Positions 8,092 through 16,827 of a stretch of DNA of 64,000 bases are shown in pieces; the stretch's first letter is position 1; each line of letters opens with the position of its first letter. The notes beneath the pieces are model-generated. The model did not search any database. It saw only the letters and a program-made list of their open reading frames with translations, and was not told where the DNA came from. Origin of the DNA: Flavonifractor hominis (GTDB lineage: Bacteria; Bacillota; Clostridia; Oscillospirales; Oscillospiraceae); contig NZ_JBBMFT010000002.1 of the NCBI RefSeq assembly GCF_040095835.1, positions 124,001 to 188,000 on the forward strand, given 5' to 3'. The position numbers and the translations under genes are program-made.

Positions 8092-8601
8092 ATGTCAACC
8101 ATCACCATTCGCCCTGCCCGCCACGATGAGCTGGACTCCATCTGGGCTCTGGTCCAGCGTGCCGTAGACGGCATGCACCGGCAGGGCAATCCCCAATGGG
8201 GAGAGGATTACCCCACCCGTTCCTTTTACGCCGGGGATCTGGAGCGCGGGGAACTTTTCGCCGCAGAGGCAGGCGGCATACTGGCCGGGGTAGCTTGCAT
8301 CAACACCGCTCAAGCCCCTGAGTACGCTCCTATGCCCTGGACGACCGAGGACCATGCGGTGGTGATCCACCGCATGGCTGTTGACCCTGTTTTTCAGGGC
8401 CAGGGCGTAGGCCAGGCTCTCTTCGCCTTTGCCGAGGCACAGGCCCGCAGCCAGGGGGTGCGCGCCATGCGCATTGATACCTATTCTCTTAACCATCCCA
8501 TGCAGGCTCTCATCCGAAAGATGGGCTTTACCCCGGTGGGACACATCCACCTCCACGGCCGTCCACTCGTTTATCCCTGTTTTGAAAAGGCCCTGCTGTA
8601 G
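8092..8601 (+). CDS. GNAT family N-acetyltransferase
   Basis: A 169-residue acetyltransferase that would use acetyl-CoA to modify an amine; substrate unknown. The GNAT fold is visible as an N-terminal beta strand (ITIRPARHDE), the acetyl-CoA loop after VIHRMAVDPVFQGQGVGQALF (core Q-G-Q-G-V-G at about 102-107), and a C-terminal MGFTPVGHIHLHGRP. Start ATG at 8092, with AGGAGG about 12-14 bases upstream, a slightly long spacing. An earlier ATG right after this site is out of frame. No operon partner is obvious. Confidence 0.85.
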   Translation: MSTITIRPARHDELDSIWALVQRAVDGMHRQGNPQWGEDYPTRSFYAGDLERGELFAAEAGGILAGVACINTAQAPEYAPMPWTTEDHAVVIHRMAVDPVFQGQGVGQALFAFAEAQARSQGVRAMRIDTYSLNHPMQALIRKMGFTPVGHIHLHGRPLVYPCFEKALL

Positions 8602-8614
8602 GTGTTTGATTTTC

Positions 8615-8643
8615 TTGCTTTTTGGAAAAAATCAGCTTATAAT
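8615..8643 (+). promoter_or_regulatory. SigA-type promoter for pncB
   Basis: -35 TTGCTT, 17-base spacer, -10 TATAAT, 45 bases before the pncB start codon. Confidence 0.75.
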
Positions 8644-8688
8644 AACCCGTAAATCACGGTTTAATACCGTTAAAGGTTGTGAGGCACC

Positions 8689-10137
8689 ATGAAAGAACAC
8701 ATGAACTACACGCTGCTGTGCGATTTTTACGAATTGACCATGGGCAACGGCTATTTTCAGACTGAGGGATACGCCGACCAGATCTGCTATTTCGACGTCT
8801 TTTTCCGCAATGTACCTGACGGCGGCGGTTTTGCCATTGCCGCCGGACTGGAACAGGTCATCGACTACATCGAGCGGCTGCACTTTGATGAGGAGGACCT
8901 CGCCTACCTGCGGGGAAAGGGCTGCTTCTGCGAGGGATTTCTGGAGTATCTAAAGAACTTCCGGTTTACCGGAGACATGTGGGCCGTGCCCGAAGGCACT
9001 CCTATTTTCCCCGGTGAACCCATTCTCACCGTCCGGGCCCCCGCCATCCAGGCCCAGTTTATCGAAACCTTCCTGCTGCTCACCCTGAACCATCAATCCC
9101 TCATTGCCACCAAGACCAACCGCATTGTCCGGGCCGCCGACGGCCGTCCTGTGAGCGAATTCGGCTCCCGCCGAGCTCAGGGCCCCGACGCGGCCATTCT
9201 GGGCGCTCGCGCCTCCTACATCGCCGGGTGTGCCGGTACCGCCTGCACATTGGCCGATGAGGTCTATGGCTCCCCCGCCGGCGGCACCATGGCCCATTCC
9301 TGGGTGCAGATGTTCCCCGACGAATATACCGCCTTTAAGACCTATTGCCAGCTCTATCCCCACTCGGCTACCCTGCTGGTAGACACCTACAATGTGCTTA
9401 AATCTGGCGTGCCCAATGCCATCCGGGCTTTTCAGGAAGTTCTGCTGCCCCAGGGCATCACTACATGCGCCATCCGGCTGGATTCGGGCGACCTCACCTA
9501 CCTGTCCCGGAAGGCCCGTCAGATGCTGGACGCCGCAGGACTCACCGAGTGTAAGATCGTGGCCTCCAATTCTCTGGACGAGTATATCATTCGGGATCTG
9601 ATCCTTCAGGGCGCCAAAATCGATTCCTTTGGTGTGGGCGAACGGCTTATCACCTCCAAGAGTGAGCCTGTGTTTGGCGGCGTGTACAAACTGGCCGCCG
9701 TGGAGGACAAAGAGGGTCATATCATCCCCAAGATCAAAATCAGCGCCAATCCGGCCAAGATCACCAATCCTCACTTCAAGAAGGTCTATCGTCTGTTTGA
9801 CAATGCTACCGGAAAGGCCTTTGCCGACTATATCACCCTCTACGATGAGGTGGTAGACGAGAGCCGCCCCCTGGAGCTCTTCGATCCGGCCGCCACCTGG
9901 AAGCGCAGTACCGTCACCAATTTTACCGCCAAGGAACTGCTCCGGCCCATCTTTTTGTCTGGTAAACGGGTCTATGATTCCCCGCCCATTGCTGAGATGC
10001 GTGCCTGGTGCGCAGGTCAGATCGATCTTCTTTGGGATGAGGTCAAGCGCTTTGAAAATCCGCACAACTACTATGTGGATCTGTCCCAGAAGCTCTGGGA
10101 TATCAAGCAGGAACTTCTGCGCCGGGAAGGACGCTGA
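8689..10137 (+). CDS. pncB: Nicotinate phosphoribosyltransferase
   Basis: Cytosolic NAD salvage enzyme joining nicotinate and PRPP to give nicotinate mononucleotide. At 482 residues it has the normal length for the Gram-positive form. Diagnostic stretches: LLCDFYELTMGNGYF at the start, SEFGSRRAQGPDAA (about 158-171), and the phosphate-binding region with LDSGDLTYLSRKARQMLDAAG (core LDSGDL, about 264) and FGVGERLITSKSEPVFGGVYK (core FGVGERL, about 314). The start at 8689 is preceded by GTGAGGCACC; a second ATG four codons in is possible. It is single-gene, with its own promoter and a strong terminator. Confidence 0.95.
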   Translation: MKEHMNYTLLCDFYELTMGNGYFQTEGYADQICYFDVFFRNVPDGGGFAIAAGLEQVIDYIERLHFDEEDLAYLRGKGCFCEGFLEYLKNFRFTGDMWAVPEGTPIFPGEPILTVRAPAIQAQFIETFLLLTLNHQSLIATKTNRIVRAADGRPVSEFGSRRAQGPDAAILGARASYIAGCAGTACTLADEVYGSPAGGTMAHSWVQMFPDEYTAFKTYCQLYPHSATLLVDTYNVLKSGVPNAIRAFQEVLLPQGITTCAIRLDSGDLTYLSRKARQMLDAAGLTECKIVASNSLDEYIIRDLILQGAKIDSFGVGERLITSKSEPVFGGVYKLAAVEDKEGHIIPKIKISANPAKITNPHFKKVYRLFDNATGKAFADYITLYDEVVDESRPLELFDPAATWKRSTVTNFTAKELLRPIFLSGKRVYDSPPIAEMRAWCAGQIDLLWDEVKRFENPHNYYVDLSQKLWDIKQELLRREGR

Positions 10138-10150
10138 CCTTCCAAACAAC

Positions 10151-10187
10151 AAAAAGCGGACCGCGTCAATGACGCGGTCCGCTTTTT
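10151..10187. terminator. Bidirectional terminator between pncB and the XRE regulator
   Basis: AAAAAGCGGACCGCGTC pairs with GACGCGGTCCGCTTTTT around a 3-base loop; perfect symmetry means it can stop both converging genes. Confidence 0.92.
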
Positions 10188-10195
10188 GTCTCTCT

Positions 10196-10519
10196 TCACA
10201 TTTCACACAGCAGCCGGGCGATTTCCAACAGCAGACGGCGTCTGCGGCCGTCCAGGCGGTTTGATAGTTCCGACAGTTCCCGGTCCAAATAGTGCCTCTG
10301 TGCCACAGAGACCCCGCTTACCAGTTCGGACAGTTCGCACTCCAGACAGGTGGCCACCGCTGCCAGTGTATCCAAGCTGATTTTTGTTACGCCTCGCTCA
10401 ATCTGACTGATATAGCCAACAGAAACGGAGAGCGCCTCCGCCAACCGCTCCTGTGTCAAGCCCCGGCTGCGTCGGATCTGCTTGATCCGCTGCCCAATGG
10501 CTGTATAATCCACATTCAT
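10196..10519 (-). CDS. XRE family helix-turn-helix regulator
   Basis: A 107-residue DNA-binding protein. The HTH_3 domain covers about residues 7-62 (IGQRIKQIRRSRGLTQERLA, then SVSVGYISQIERGVTKISLD). The remaining C-terminal part is a basic helix (RRRRLLLEIARLL) with no ligand-binding domain. The ATG at 10519 starts just before the HTH. The open frame runs further up to 10624 but gives non-conserved sequence. It is monocistronic and convergent with pncB; targets unknown. Confidence 0.85.
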   Translation of the reverse strand: MNVDYTAIGQRIKQIRRSRGLTQERLAEALSVSVGYISQIERGVTKISLDTLAAVATCLECELSELVSGVSVAQRHYLDRELSELSNRLDGRRRRLLLEIARLLCEM

Positions 10520-10748
10520 CTGATCACCCGTTCCTAGTGTATCGGGAAACGGCGCCGGTATACAGATATAAAATGCTAAAGTTTGAGGTATTCCTTGCAT
10601 TTTGTCCCAATTTGCCCAGCACAAATTTTACCGCTGGGCCGTCCATGGATTGGCAGCGGAATTGCCGCATAGAAAACGCCGCCGGGGCAAAGCTATGTTC
10701 GGATTCCCCAATCCAAACAAAACAACCAGTTAAGGAGATGCAAACACT

Positions 10749-10949
10749 ATGACCAGTTCTAATAACCCTGTTGTCCCCAACGCTCGCGAGGCCCTGAACA
10801 AGTTTAAGATGGAAGCCGCTCAGCAGGTGGGCGTCAACCTGAAGCAGGGCTACAACGGTGATCTGACCAGCCGAGAGGCCGGCTCTGTGGGCGGCCAGAT
10901 GGTCAAGAAGATGATTGAGGCCTACGAGAACGGTATGGGCGGCAAGTAA
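10749..10949 (+). CDS. Alpha/beta-type small acid-soluble spore protein
   Basis: A 66-residue spore-core DNA-binding protein that protects DNA from UV and heat and is degraded by GPR protease at germination. Family hallmarks are all present: NAREALNKFKMEAAQQVGV, with the GPR-type cleavage region in the middle, and the second conserved block GDLTSREAGSVGGQMVKKMI. Start supported by TTAAGGAGATGCAAACACT. It is a strong sign that this organism forms spores. Expression would be expected from sigma-G, but I could not find a convincing sigma-G promoter in the 230-base gap upstream. A strong terminator follows. Confidence 0.95.
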   Translation: MTSSNNPVVPNAREALNKFKMEAAQQVGVNLKQGYNGDLTSREAGSVGGQMVKKMIEAYENGMGGK

Positions 10950-10964
10950 CTCTTCTCCTTTCCC

Positions 10965-11007
10965 GGCGGGCGGACGGCTTTTGTCGTCCGCCCGCCTTTT
11001 TCCGTCT
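10965..11007 (+). terminator. Terminator of the spore-protein gene
   Basis: GGCGGGCGGACG pairs with CGTCCGCCCGCC around an 8-base loop and is followed by TTTTT. Confidence 0.9.
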
Positions 11008-11025
11008 TCAGTTTACGTTCCGGAC

Positions 11026-11054
11026 TTGCGGCTTTGTTTGCTAACGACTATAAT
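11026..11054 (+). promoter_or_regulatory. SigA-type promoter for the IclR gene
   Basis: -35 TTGCGG, 17-base spacer, -10 TATAAT, 42 bases before the IclR start codon. Confidence 0.75.
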
Positions 11055-11095
11055 AGGGGCAGAGCCGATCATCCTGAGACAAAGGAGTCGAACAT

Positions 11096-11860
11096 ATGGA
11101 GAGCGGACACCCGAATGCCATTGAAAAAGCCATACTGATCCTCAATCAGTTTGCCTCCGGTCCCAACACATATACCGCCAAGGAGTTGGCTGAGCAGCTG
11201 GATCTGAGTAAACCCACCGTGCACCGCATTCTGAACACGCTGGAGCAGGCCGATTACATTCAGCGTATGCCAGACGGCACCTACGGGGTAGGCTATAAGG
11301 CCTATCATCTGGGAATGAATTATGCCAACAGTACCGACCTTTTCCTGGAGATCCGGCGGGAGATTGATCACCTGGCCCGTTTGACCGGCGAGCAGGTTGG
11401 CTACGCGGTACGTAAGGGAAAGGATGTCGTCAGTCTATATGAGTCCCAGCTGCAGGATTCCCGCATCCGCTATCTCACCGGTGCCATTTACCCGGTCAAC
11501 AGCGGTTGCTACGGCAAAACACTTATGGCGTATGCCGCCCCTCCCGAAGAGCTGCCCGCACTGGTCCGGTCTTTAAAGCTGGAGCCGGTCTCGCCCGGCG
11601 CGATTCTGGATCCCGAGCAGCTGCTGGCGGAATACCAGTCCATCCGCGCTCACGGGTATGCAGAAAGTGAAAATGAATTTCTGGATGGCACCTTGGGGCT
11701 GGGCGTGCCGGTGTTCAATCCCGACCGCACCATCCACGGCTGCATTGCCCTTGGTGCATTAAAAAGCCAATCATTTCTGGCAAAAAAAGATGCCTGTCTG
11801 CAGGAGTTGAAGCGGGGTGCCTGGAGACTGGAACAGGTGTTGGTCTGTTTTTCAAATTAA
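11096..11860 (+). CDS. IclR family transcriptional regulator
   Basis: A 254-residue regulator. The winged HTH spans about residues 5-68 (AIEKAILILNQFA, then YTAKELAEQLDLSKPTVHRI). The C-terminal IclR ligand domain covers about 80-250, including GYAESENEFLDG and the GCIALGAL strand. Start supported by AAAGGAGTCGAACAT. It has its own promoter and terminator, and the catabolic genes 12032-16017 follow in the same direction, so the likely role is sensing a substrate of that cluster. IclR proteins commonly control neighbouring catabolic genes; here that is inference. Confidence 0.88.
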   Translation: MESGHPNAIEKAILILNQFASGPNTYTAKELAEQLDLSKPTVHRILNTLEQADYIQRMPDGTYGVGYKAYHLGMNYANSTDLFLEIRREIDHLARLTGEQVGYAVRKGKDVVSLYESQLQDSRIRYLTGAIYPVNSGCYGKTLMAYAAPPEELPALVRSLKLEPVSPGAILDPEQLLAEYQSIRAHGYAESENEFLDGTLGLGVPVFNPDRTIHGCIALGALKSQSFLAKKDACLQELKRGAWRLEQVLVCFSN

Positions 11861-11870
11861 CTGTTATTTT

Positions 11871-11902
11871 AGCCGGAGCGCGGGAGCGCTCCGGCTTTTT
11901 TG
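11871..11902 (+). terminator. Terminator after the IclR gene
   Basis: AGCCGGAGCG pairs with CGCTCCGGCT around a tetraloop, followed by a run of T. Confidence 0.9.
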
Positions 11903-11935
11903 GTTATTTTGCCAGATAAAATGAATGAAAAATCG

Positions 11936-11964
11936 TTGACGGATGCCGTTGGCAGTGGTATACT
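11936..11964 (+). promoter_or_regulatory. SigA-type promoter for the deacylase-transporter-M20 cluster
   Basis: -35 TTGACG, 17-base spacer, -10 TATACT, about 68 bases before the deacylase start. It is the natural target for the IclR protein encoded just upstream. Confidence 0.75.
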
Positions 11965-12031
11965 TCCAACATCTATCAGTCCACGATATAAAATACGGTC
12001 CATATTGTGGACAAAGGAGGGATCCACGTTT

Positions 12032-13399
12032 ATGTATGACCTGATCATCCAAGGCGGCAGCTATCCCGATTTCCGACGAAAACAGATGCTCCAGGGGGAT
12101 ATTGCTGTTAAGAACGGCCGTATTGCCGCTATCGGAGCCATTCGTGAGCCGGCAAAACAGGTCATTCAGGCCCAGGGCAGAGTGGTCTCTCCCGGTTTTC
12201 TGGACATTCACATGCACGAGGAGGACTTTAGCAAAGAAGGTGAGTGTTTTCAGATCGCAGAGCGCATGCTCAAAATGGGCGTGACCACCTGCGTGGGCGG
12301 AAACTGCGGGACCCAGCACCAGAGTGTAGCGCAGTTCCGGACCGTACTGGACCGTTTGGGTGGGGCACCCGTCAACTACCTGCTGCAGGCCGGGTACAAC
12401 ACCGCACGGCAGGCTCTGGGTCTGACCCACTATGAAACCGCTTCCCCCGAGCAAATCAAAACCCTCATTGCTCAGATGCAGCAGGAACTGGATTCCGGTG
12501 CCATTGGCATTTCCTTTGGACTGGAGTACGATCCGGGCATCTCTACGGAGGAGGTACTGCAGGTCGTGCAGGCCCTGCACCATCCGGATCTGTTTGTCTC
12601 TATGCACTACCGGGAGGACTCGGTGGGTGCGGAGGCGTCCATCCGGGAGATGATTGCCATCGCAGAAGCCATTGCCCCCAATCGCTTTCAGATTTCCCAT
12701 CTGAGCAGCTGCTCAGCCATGGGGCAGATGGCACCGTCCCTGGCCCTCATCAACGAAGCCATGGCCCGCCTGCCTGGATTGGATTACGATACCTATCCCT
12801 ACAGCGCCTTCTCCACCGGTATCGGGACTGCCGTATTTGACGATGGCTGCTTTGAGCACTGGGGAAAGGATTACAGCTCCATTCTCCTCACGGACGGCCC
12901 TCACAAAGGAGAATTCTGTACCAAGGAACTTTTTGAGCAGGTGCGGCGAGAAGATCCGGAACAGTACGTAGTAGCCATGGTGATGAATGAGGATGAGATC
13001 GCCGCCGCTCTCACCAATCCTACCGGCATGGTGGCCAGCGACGGAATCATCAGCAATGGCCATGGCCACCCCCGGGCAGCAGGCACCTTCCCCCGGGTGC
13101 TGGGCAAATACGTCCGGGAAGAGGGGAAGCTCTCTCTGCTGGAGGCTCTGCGCAAGATGACCCTGGCTCCTGCCGACCGGCTGCGGCTGTTCCACAAAGG
13201 CCGCATCGAGGTGGGCTGTGACGCGGATCTGACCGTGTTTGACCCCACTACGATCCAGGATGGGGCCACTTTTACCGACCTGGATGTGCCGGTAACCGGT
13301 ATCGATCTGGTGGTAGTCAACGGGCACATCGCTCTGGAACGTGGCAGCATGATCTGCGGCCGGGCCGGGCGATTCCTGACCCTTCCTGAGCGCACCTAA
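12032..13399 (+). CDS. N-acyl-D-amino-acid deacylase family amidohydrolase
   Basis: Metal-dependent amidohydrolase, 455 residues, that would cleave N-acylated D-amino acids or related dipeptides. The start at 12032 has AAAGGAGG ten bases upstream; the longer open frame to 11900 overlaps promoter and terminator. Visible features are the N-terminal small beta domain (DLIIQGG, GDIAVKNGRIAAIG), the first metal motif PGFLDIHMHEED (H-x-H), CVGGNCG (Cys ligand of the D-aminoacylase group), FVSMHYRED, ISHLSS and a C-terminal GRIEVGCDADLTVFDP. First gene of a probable operon with a YfcC transporter and an M20 hydrolase. The precise substrate is not readable from sequence. Confidence 0.85.
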   Translation: MYDLIIQGGSYPDFRRKQMLQGDIAVKNGRIAAIGAIREPAKQVIQAQGRVVSPGFLDIHMHEEDFSKEGECFQIAERMLKMGVTTCVGGNCGTQHQSVAQFRTVLDRLGGAPVNYLLQAGYNTARQALGLTHYETASPEQIKTLIAQMQQELDSGAIGISFGLEYDPGISTEEVLQVVQALHHPDLFVSMHYREDSVGAEASIREMIAIAEAIAPNRFQISHLSSCSAMGQMAPSLALINEAMARLPGLDYDTYPYSAFSTGIGTAVFDDGCFEHWGKDYSSILLTDGPHKGEFCTKELFEQVRREDPEQYVVAMVMNEDEIAAALTNPTGMVASDGIISNGHGHPRAAGTFPRVLGKYVREEGKLSLLEALRKMTLAPADRLRLFHKGRIEVGCDADLTVFDPTTIQDGATFTDLDVPVTGIDLVVVNGHIALERGSMICGRAGRFLTLPERT

Positions 13400-13448
13400 A
13401 CATTTTGTGTGTTGTGTACATTGTAAATTGTTGGGAGGTTATGATAGT

Positions 13449-14843
13449 ATGGAACAGAAGAAGAGAAGATTGCAAGTTCCCCACGTTTATGTTCTATTGC
13501 TGGGCATCGTGCTGGTGTTCTGCATCCTCAGCTATATTATCCCCGCTGGTCAGTACGATCGTGTCGAAGTAGACGGCCGGGAGGTCGTGGATGCGGCGTC
13601 CTTTACCTTTGTGGATCAGACGCCCGTTGATCTGATGGGTTTTCTGACCTCAGTTCCCCGGGGCCTCGTTGAAAGCGCCCAGATCATCTTCTTTATCTTT
13701 ATTGTGGGCGGCAGCATTTACGTGCTGCAGGAGACCGGCGCCATTGACGCCGCTCTCGGACGGCTCGCCAAGCGTTTTTCCGGTACCGAATTGCTCCTGA
13801 TCCCCGTTATCATGTTTGTCTTTTCTCTGGGCGGATCGGTCATTGGTCTGGCAGAGGAAACCCTTCCCTTTATTCCCATCATGGTAAGCCTGGCCATCGC
13901 CATGGGGTTTGACTCCATGACAGGCACCGCCATTGTTTTGTGCGGCGCGGGAGCCGGCTTTGCCGGAGCCTTTATGAATCCCTTTACCGTCGGCGTGGCA
14001 CAGGGGATCGCCGGACTGCCGATCTATTCCGGTCTGGGACTGCGCGTAGCTCTGTACATCGTGATGGTGACCGTGACGATCCTCTGGATCATGCGCTACG
14101 CCCGGAAGGTCAAGAAATCCCCCCAGCTTTCCTCCATGTACGCTGTGGACCAACAGCGGGAAGAAAAGCTGGAACTGGAGAATCTGCGCCCCTTCGGCAA
14201 GCGGGAAGTGTTTATCCTGCTGGTCTTTGCCGCTACAATTGTCCTGCTGGTCTGGGGCGTTCTGGCCCAGGGCTGGTACATGAATGAGATCGCCGCCCTC
14301 TTCCTGGCCATGGGTATCATTGTGGCACTTATTGGCGGCATGGGCTTCAATGGCTACGCCAATGCCCTTGGTGTTGGCATGGCCAACGTGGCCTCCGGCG
14401 CATTGGTCGTGGGCTTTGCCCGGGCTATCCTGGTGGTCATGACCGACAGCAACACGCTGGACACCATCCTCTATTGGGCCGCCAACCTGCTCAGCGCCCT
14501 GCCCGGTGCGATTACCGCTTTGGGTATGTACGTCTTCCAGTGCCTGCTCAACTTCCTGGTCCCCTCCGGCAGCGGGCAGGCCGCCGTCTCCATCCCCATT
14601 ATGGCTCCTCTGGCTGATCTGGTAGGCGTCACCCGCCAAACCGCCTGCCTGGCTTTCCAGCTGGGTGACGGCATCTCCAATATTTTTACCCCCACTTCCG
14701 GCTACTTTATGGCCGGCCTGGCTCTGGCCCGGATCCCCTGGGCCAAGTGGGCCAAGTGGTTCCTCCCCCTGTTGTTTATCCAGTATGCGGTGGGCGCAGT
14801 GTTCGTCATCTTCGCCCAGCTGACCAATTACGGACCGTTCTGA
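13449..14843 (+). CDS. YfcC family transporter (C4-dicarboxylate/peptide-type, multi-pass membrane)
   Basis: A 464-residue inner membrane permease of the YfcC/DcuC-like group, with about 11-12 hydrophobic segments. It begins with a short basic tail (EQKKRRLQVPHVYVLLLGIV) and the conserved YIIPAGQYDRVEVDGRE loop; later LVPSGSGQAAVSIPIMAPL (about 372) is a strongly conserved substrate-pathway signature. The ATG at 13449 has GGGAGG ten bases upstream; an ATG at 13441 is out of frame. It lies between a D-aminoacylase and an M20 hydrolase, so it most likely imports the acylated amino acid or dipeptide these enzymes attack. Confidence 0.87.
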   Translation: MEQKKRRLQVPHVYVLLLGIVLVFCILSYIIPAGQYDRVEVDGREVVDAASFTFVDQTPVDLMGFLTSVPRGLVESAQIIFFIFIVGGSIYVLQETGAIDAALGRLAKRFSGTELLLIPVIMFVFSLGGSVIGLAEETLPFIPIMVSLAIAMGFDSMTGTAIVLCGAGAGFAGAFMNPFTVGVAQGIAGLPIYSGLGLRVALYIVMVTVTILWIMRYARKVKKSPQLSSMYAVDQQREEKLELENLRPFGKREVFILLVFAATIVLLVWGVLAQGWYMNEIAALFLAMGIIVALIGGMGFNGYANALGVGMANVASGALVVGFARAILVVMTDSNTLDTILYWAANLLSALPGAITALGMYVFQCLLNFLVPSGSGQAAVSIPIMAPLADLVGVTRQTACLAFQLGDGISNIFTPTSGYFMAGLALARIPWAKWAKWFLPLLFIQYAVGAVFVIFAQLTNYGPF

Positions 14844-14859
14844 TCCAAGGAGGCACATC

Positions 14860-16017
14860 ATGCAAGCACAGATCCAACAGACCGTAGCACAATACTTAGA
14901 TGAGGCATTCGCTCTGGCCAAAGACCTCTACGAACACCCGGAACTGGGCGGGCAGGAGGTCCGCTCCTCCGCCGTACTGTGCGACGCGTTTGAGCGGCAT
15001 GGTTTTGCTGTGGAGCGCTCATTTTCCGGTATTCCCACCGCCTTCCGGGCGGTGCGGGACAGCGGCGTTCCCGGCCCGGTCATCGGACTGTGCGCGGAGT
15101 ATGACGCGCTGCCTGACGTAGGCCACGGCTGCGGTCACAACCTGATTTGTACCTCCGCGTTTCTGGCCGCGCTGGCCTTGGCCCCCGTCCTGGAAAAGAC
15201 CGGCGGCCGGGTGGAGGTTTACGGCACCCCTGCCGAGGAGACCTCCGGCGCCAAGGTTCCGCTCACCGAAGCCGGCGCGTTTGACCATCTGTCTGTGGTC
15301 ATGATGGCCCACCCTGCTCCTTTGGCAGAAAAAAGCGGTACTTCCGCCTGCTTGCTTCCCCGCCAGTATACGTTTCACGGCAAGGCCGCCCATGCCGCTG
15401 CCTGTCCGCAGGAGGGTGTCAATGCCCTCAATGCCGTCATCGAGCTGTTTAACGGCATCAACGCTATGCGCCAGCATGTGCCCCGCGACGTTCAGTTTCA
15501 TGGCATCGTCAGCAACGGCGGTTCCGCCCCCAATGTGGTACCTGACCTGGCGCAGGCCCGCTTTTATATCCGCGCGGCTAAATTGAATACCGCCCGGATG
15601 GCAGTGGAACGGGTGGATCACATCGCTCAGGGTGCGGCCCTCATGACTGGGACCACCGTGGATATGGAGTCCTATGAGGTGGACTATTACGATCTTCAGA
15701 CCAATGAGGCACTGTGCCGGGCCTTTATTGCCCACCAGCAGGCTATGGGCGACATTCTCTCTCCTCAAATCCACGACCATGGTTCCCTGGATCTGGGCAA
15801 TGTGAGTCACGCCGCTCCCTGCGTCCATGGCTGGTTTGGCTTTGGAGATCCCACTTTGGTCCCGCATACGCTGGCTTTTGCTCAGCGTACCGTCACCGAG
15901 GACGGACGCCAGCTGCTCCGCAGGGCAGCCTGTACCATGGCGCTGACAGGCTATGATGTATTGACCCAACCCCAACTTCTGGCCGAGATCCGCAGGGAAT
16001 TTGAAGCACAGAGCTGA
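14860..16017 (+). CDS. M20 family metallopeptidase/amidohydrolase
   Basis: A 385-residue zinc-dependent hydrolase of the M20D (aminoacylase/AbgB-like) group, acting on N-acyl amino acids or p-aminobenzoyl-glutamate-like amides. Seen: YEHPELGGQE near the start, the metal/catalytic block LPDVGHGCGHN (about 85), GTPAEE with the general-base Glu (about 127), a dimerisation domain (about 175-285) and a late HGSLDLGNVSHAAPCVH. Start ATG at 14860 behind AAGGAGG. It follows the YfcC transporter by 16 bases and closes the operon at a terminator. Confidence 0.88.
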   Translation: MQAQIQQTVAQYLDEAFALAKDLYEHPELGGQEVRSSAVLCDAFERHGFAVERSFSGIPTAFRAVRDSGVPGPVIGLCAEYDALPDVGHGCGHNLICTSAFLAALALAPVLEKTGGRVEVYGTPAEETSGAKVPLTEAGAFDHLSVVMMAHPAPLAEKSGTSACLLPRQYTFHGKAAHAAACPQEGVNALNAVIELFNGINAMRQHVPRDVQFHGIVSNGGSAPNVVPDLAQARFYIRAAKLNTARMAVERVDHIAQGAALMTGTTVDMESYEVDYYDLQTNEALCRAFIAHQQAMGDILSPQIHDHGSLDLGNVSHAAPCVHGWFGFGDPTLVPHTLAFAQRTVTEDGRQLLRRAACTMALTGYDVLTQPQLLAEIRREFEAQS

Positions 16018-16023
16018 GTCTTT

Positions 16024-16057
16024 TGCCGCCGCAGGCCTTCCTGCGGCGGCATTTTTT
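16024..16057 (+). terminator. Terminator of the deacylase-transporter-M20 operon
   Basis: TGCCGCCGCAGG pairs with CCTGCGGCGGCA around a tiny loop, followed by TTTTTT. Confidence 0.9.
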
Positions 16058-16087
16058 ATCCAACAGGTCGTTTTGACCGGGTATCTG

Positions 16088-16116
16088 TTGTTTTTTTCCC
16101 AAAAGGCGGCTATAAT
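16088..16116 (+). promoter_or_regulatory. SigA-type promoter for ppa
   Basis: -35 TTGTTT, 17-base spacer, -10 TATAAT, 35 bases before the ppa start codon. Confidence 0.72.
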
Positions 16117-16150
16117 GTGTGATACGAAACTGTTAGAAGGAGAATCCGAT

Positions 16151-16726
16151 ATGTCGAATATCTGGCACGATATTAATCCCAGTCGTATTCAGCCCGAGGA
16201 TTTCATCGCCGTCATCGAGATTCCAAAGGGCAGCAAGAAGAAGTATGAGCTGGATAAAGAGACCGGCCTGATTATTCTGGACCGGGTGCTGCATACCTCC
16301 ACTCACTATCCCGCCAACTACGGCTTTATCCCCCGCACCTACGGCGATGACGGAGACCCGCTGGATGTACTGGTCCTGTGCTCTGAGGAGATGGATCCGC
16401 TGACGCTGGTGCGCTGCTATCCCATTGGGTATATCTCCATGCTGGACGGCGGGAAGAACGATGAAAAGATCATCGCCATTCCTTTCTCCGACCCCACCTA
16501 TAACAGCTTCCACGACCTGATGGATCTGCCTGCCCATATTTTCAATGAGATGTCCCACTTCTTCAGCGTATACAAATTCCTGGAGGGAAAGGAAACGGTA
16601 TCTGGCGACGTAAACGGCCGGGCTGCGGCAGTAGAAGTCATCCAAAAGGCCATGGACCACTATGCTGAATGTTTCCTGGGCGGAGCAGTCCCACAGAGCG
16701 AGCCGCCCCGTACCTCCGACCGCTGA
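16151..16726 (+). CDS. ppa: Inorganic pyrophosphatase, class A
   Basis: Soluble Mg-dependent enzyme hydrolysing PPi to phosphate. At 191 residues it is the normal length for the family I type. Signature residues are visible: EIPKGSKKKYELDKETG near residue 20, NYGFIPRTYGDDGDPLDVLVL, which holds the classic D-G-D-P-L-D metal site (core DGDPLD about 75-80), and the later DPTYNSFHDL region. Start chosen at 16151 because AGAAGGAG lies eight bases upstream; the frame opens further to 16001 but overlaps the previous gene and terminator. The family I form is less usual in Firmicutes, many of which carry the DHH-type PpaC. Confidence 0.92.
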   Translation: MSNIWHDINPSRIQPEDFIAVIEIPKGSKKKYELDKETGLIILDRVLHTSTHYPANYGFIPRTYGDDGDPLDVLVLCSEEMDPLTLVRCYPIGYISMLDGGKNDEKIIAIPFSDPTYNSFHDLMDLPAHIFNEMSHFFSVYKFLEGKETVSGDVNGRAAAVEVIQKAMDHYAECFLGGAVPQSEPPRTSDR

Positions 16727-16827
16727 GACCGTTAATTTTAAAGAATTTTTAAGCCTTTTTTCGCCCTTTTTTACCTGCCCCTGTGGTAAGATAGGGCTTG
16801 CATTTTGAAAGAGAGGAACGATGATTC

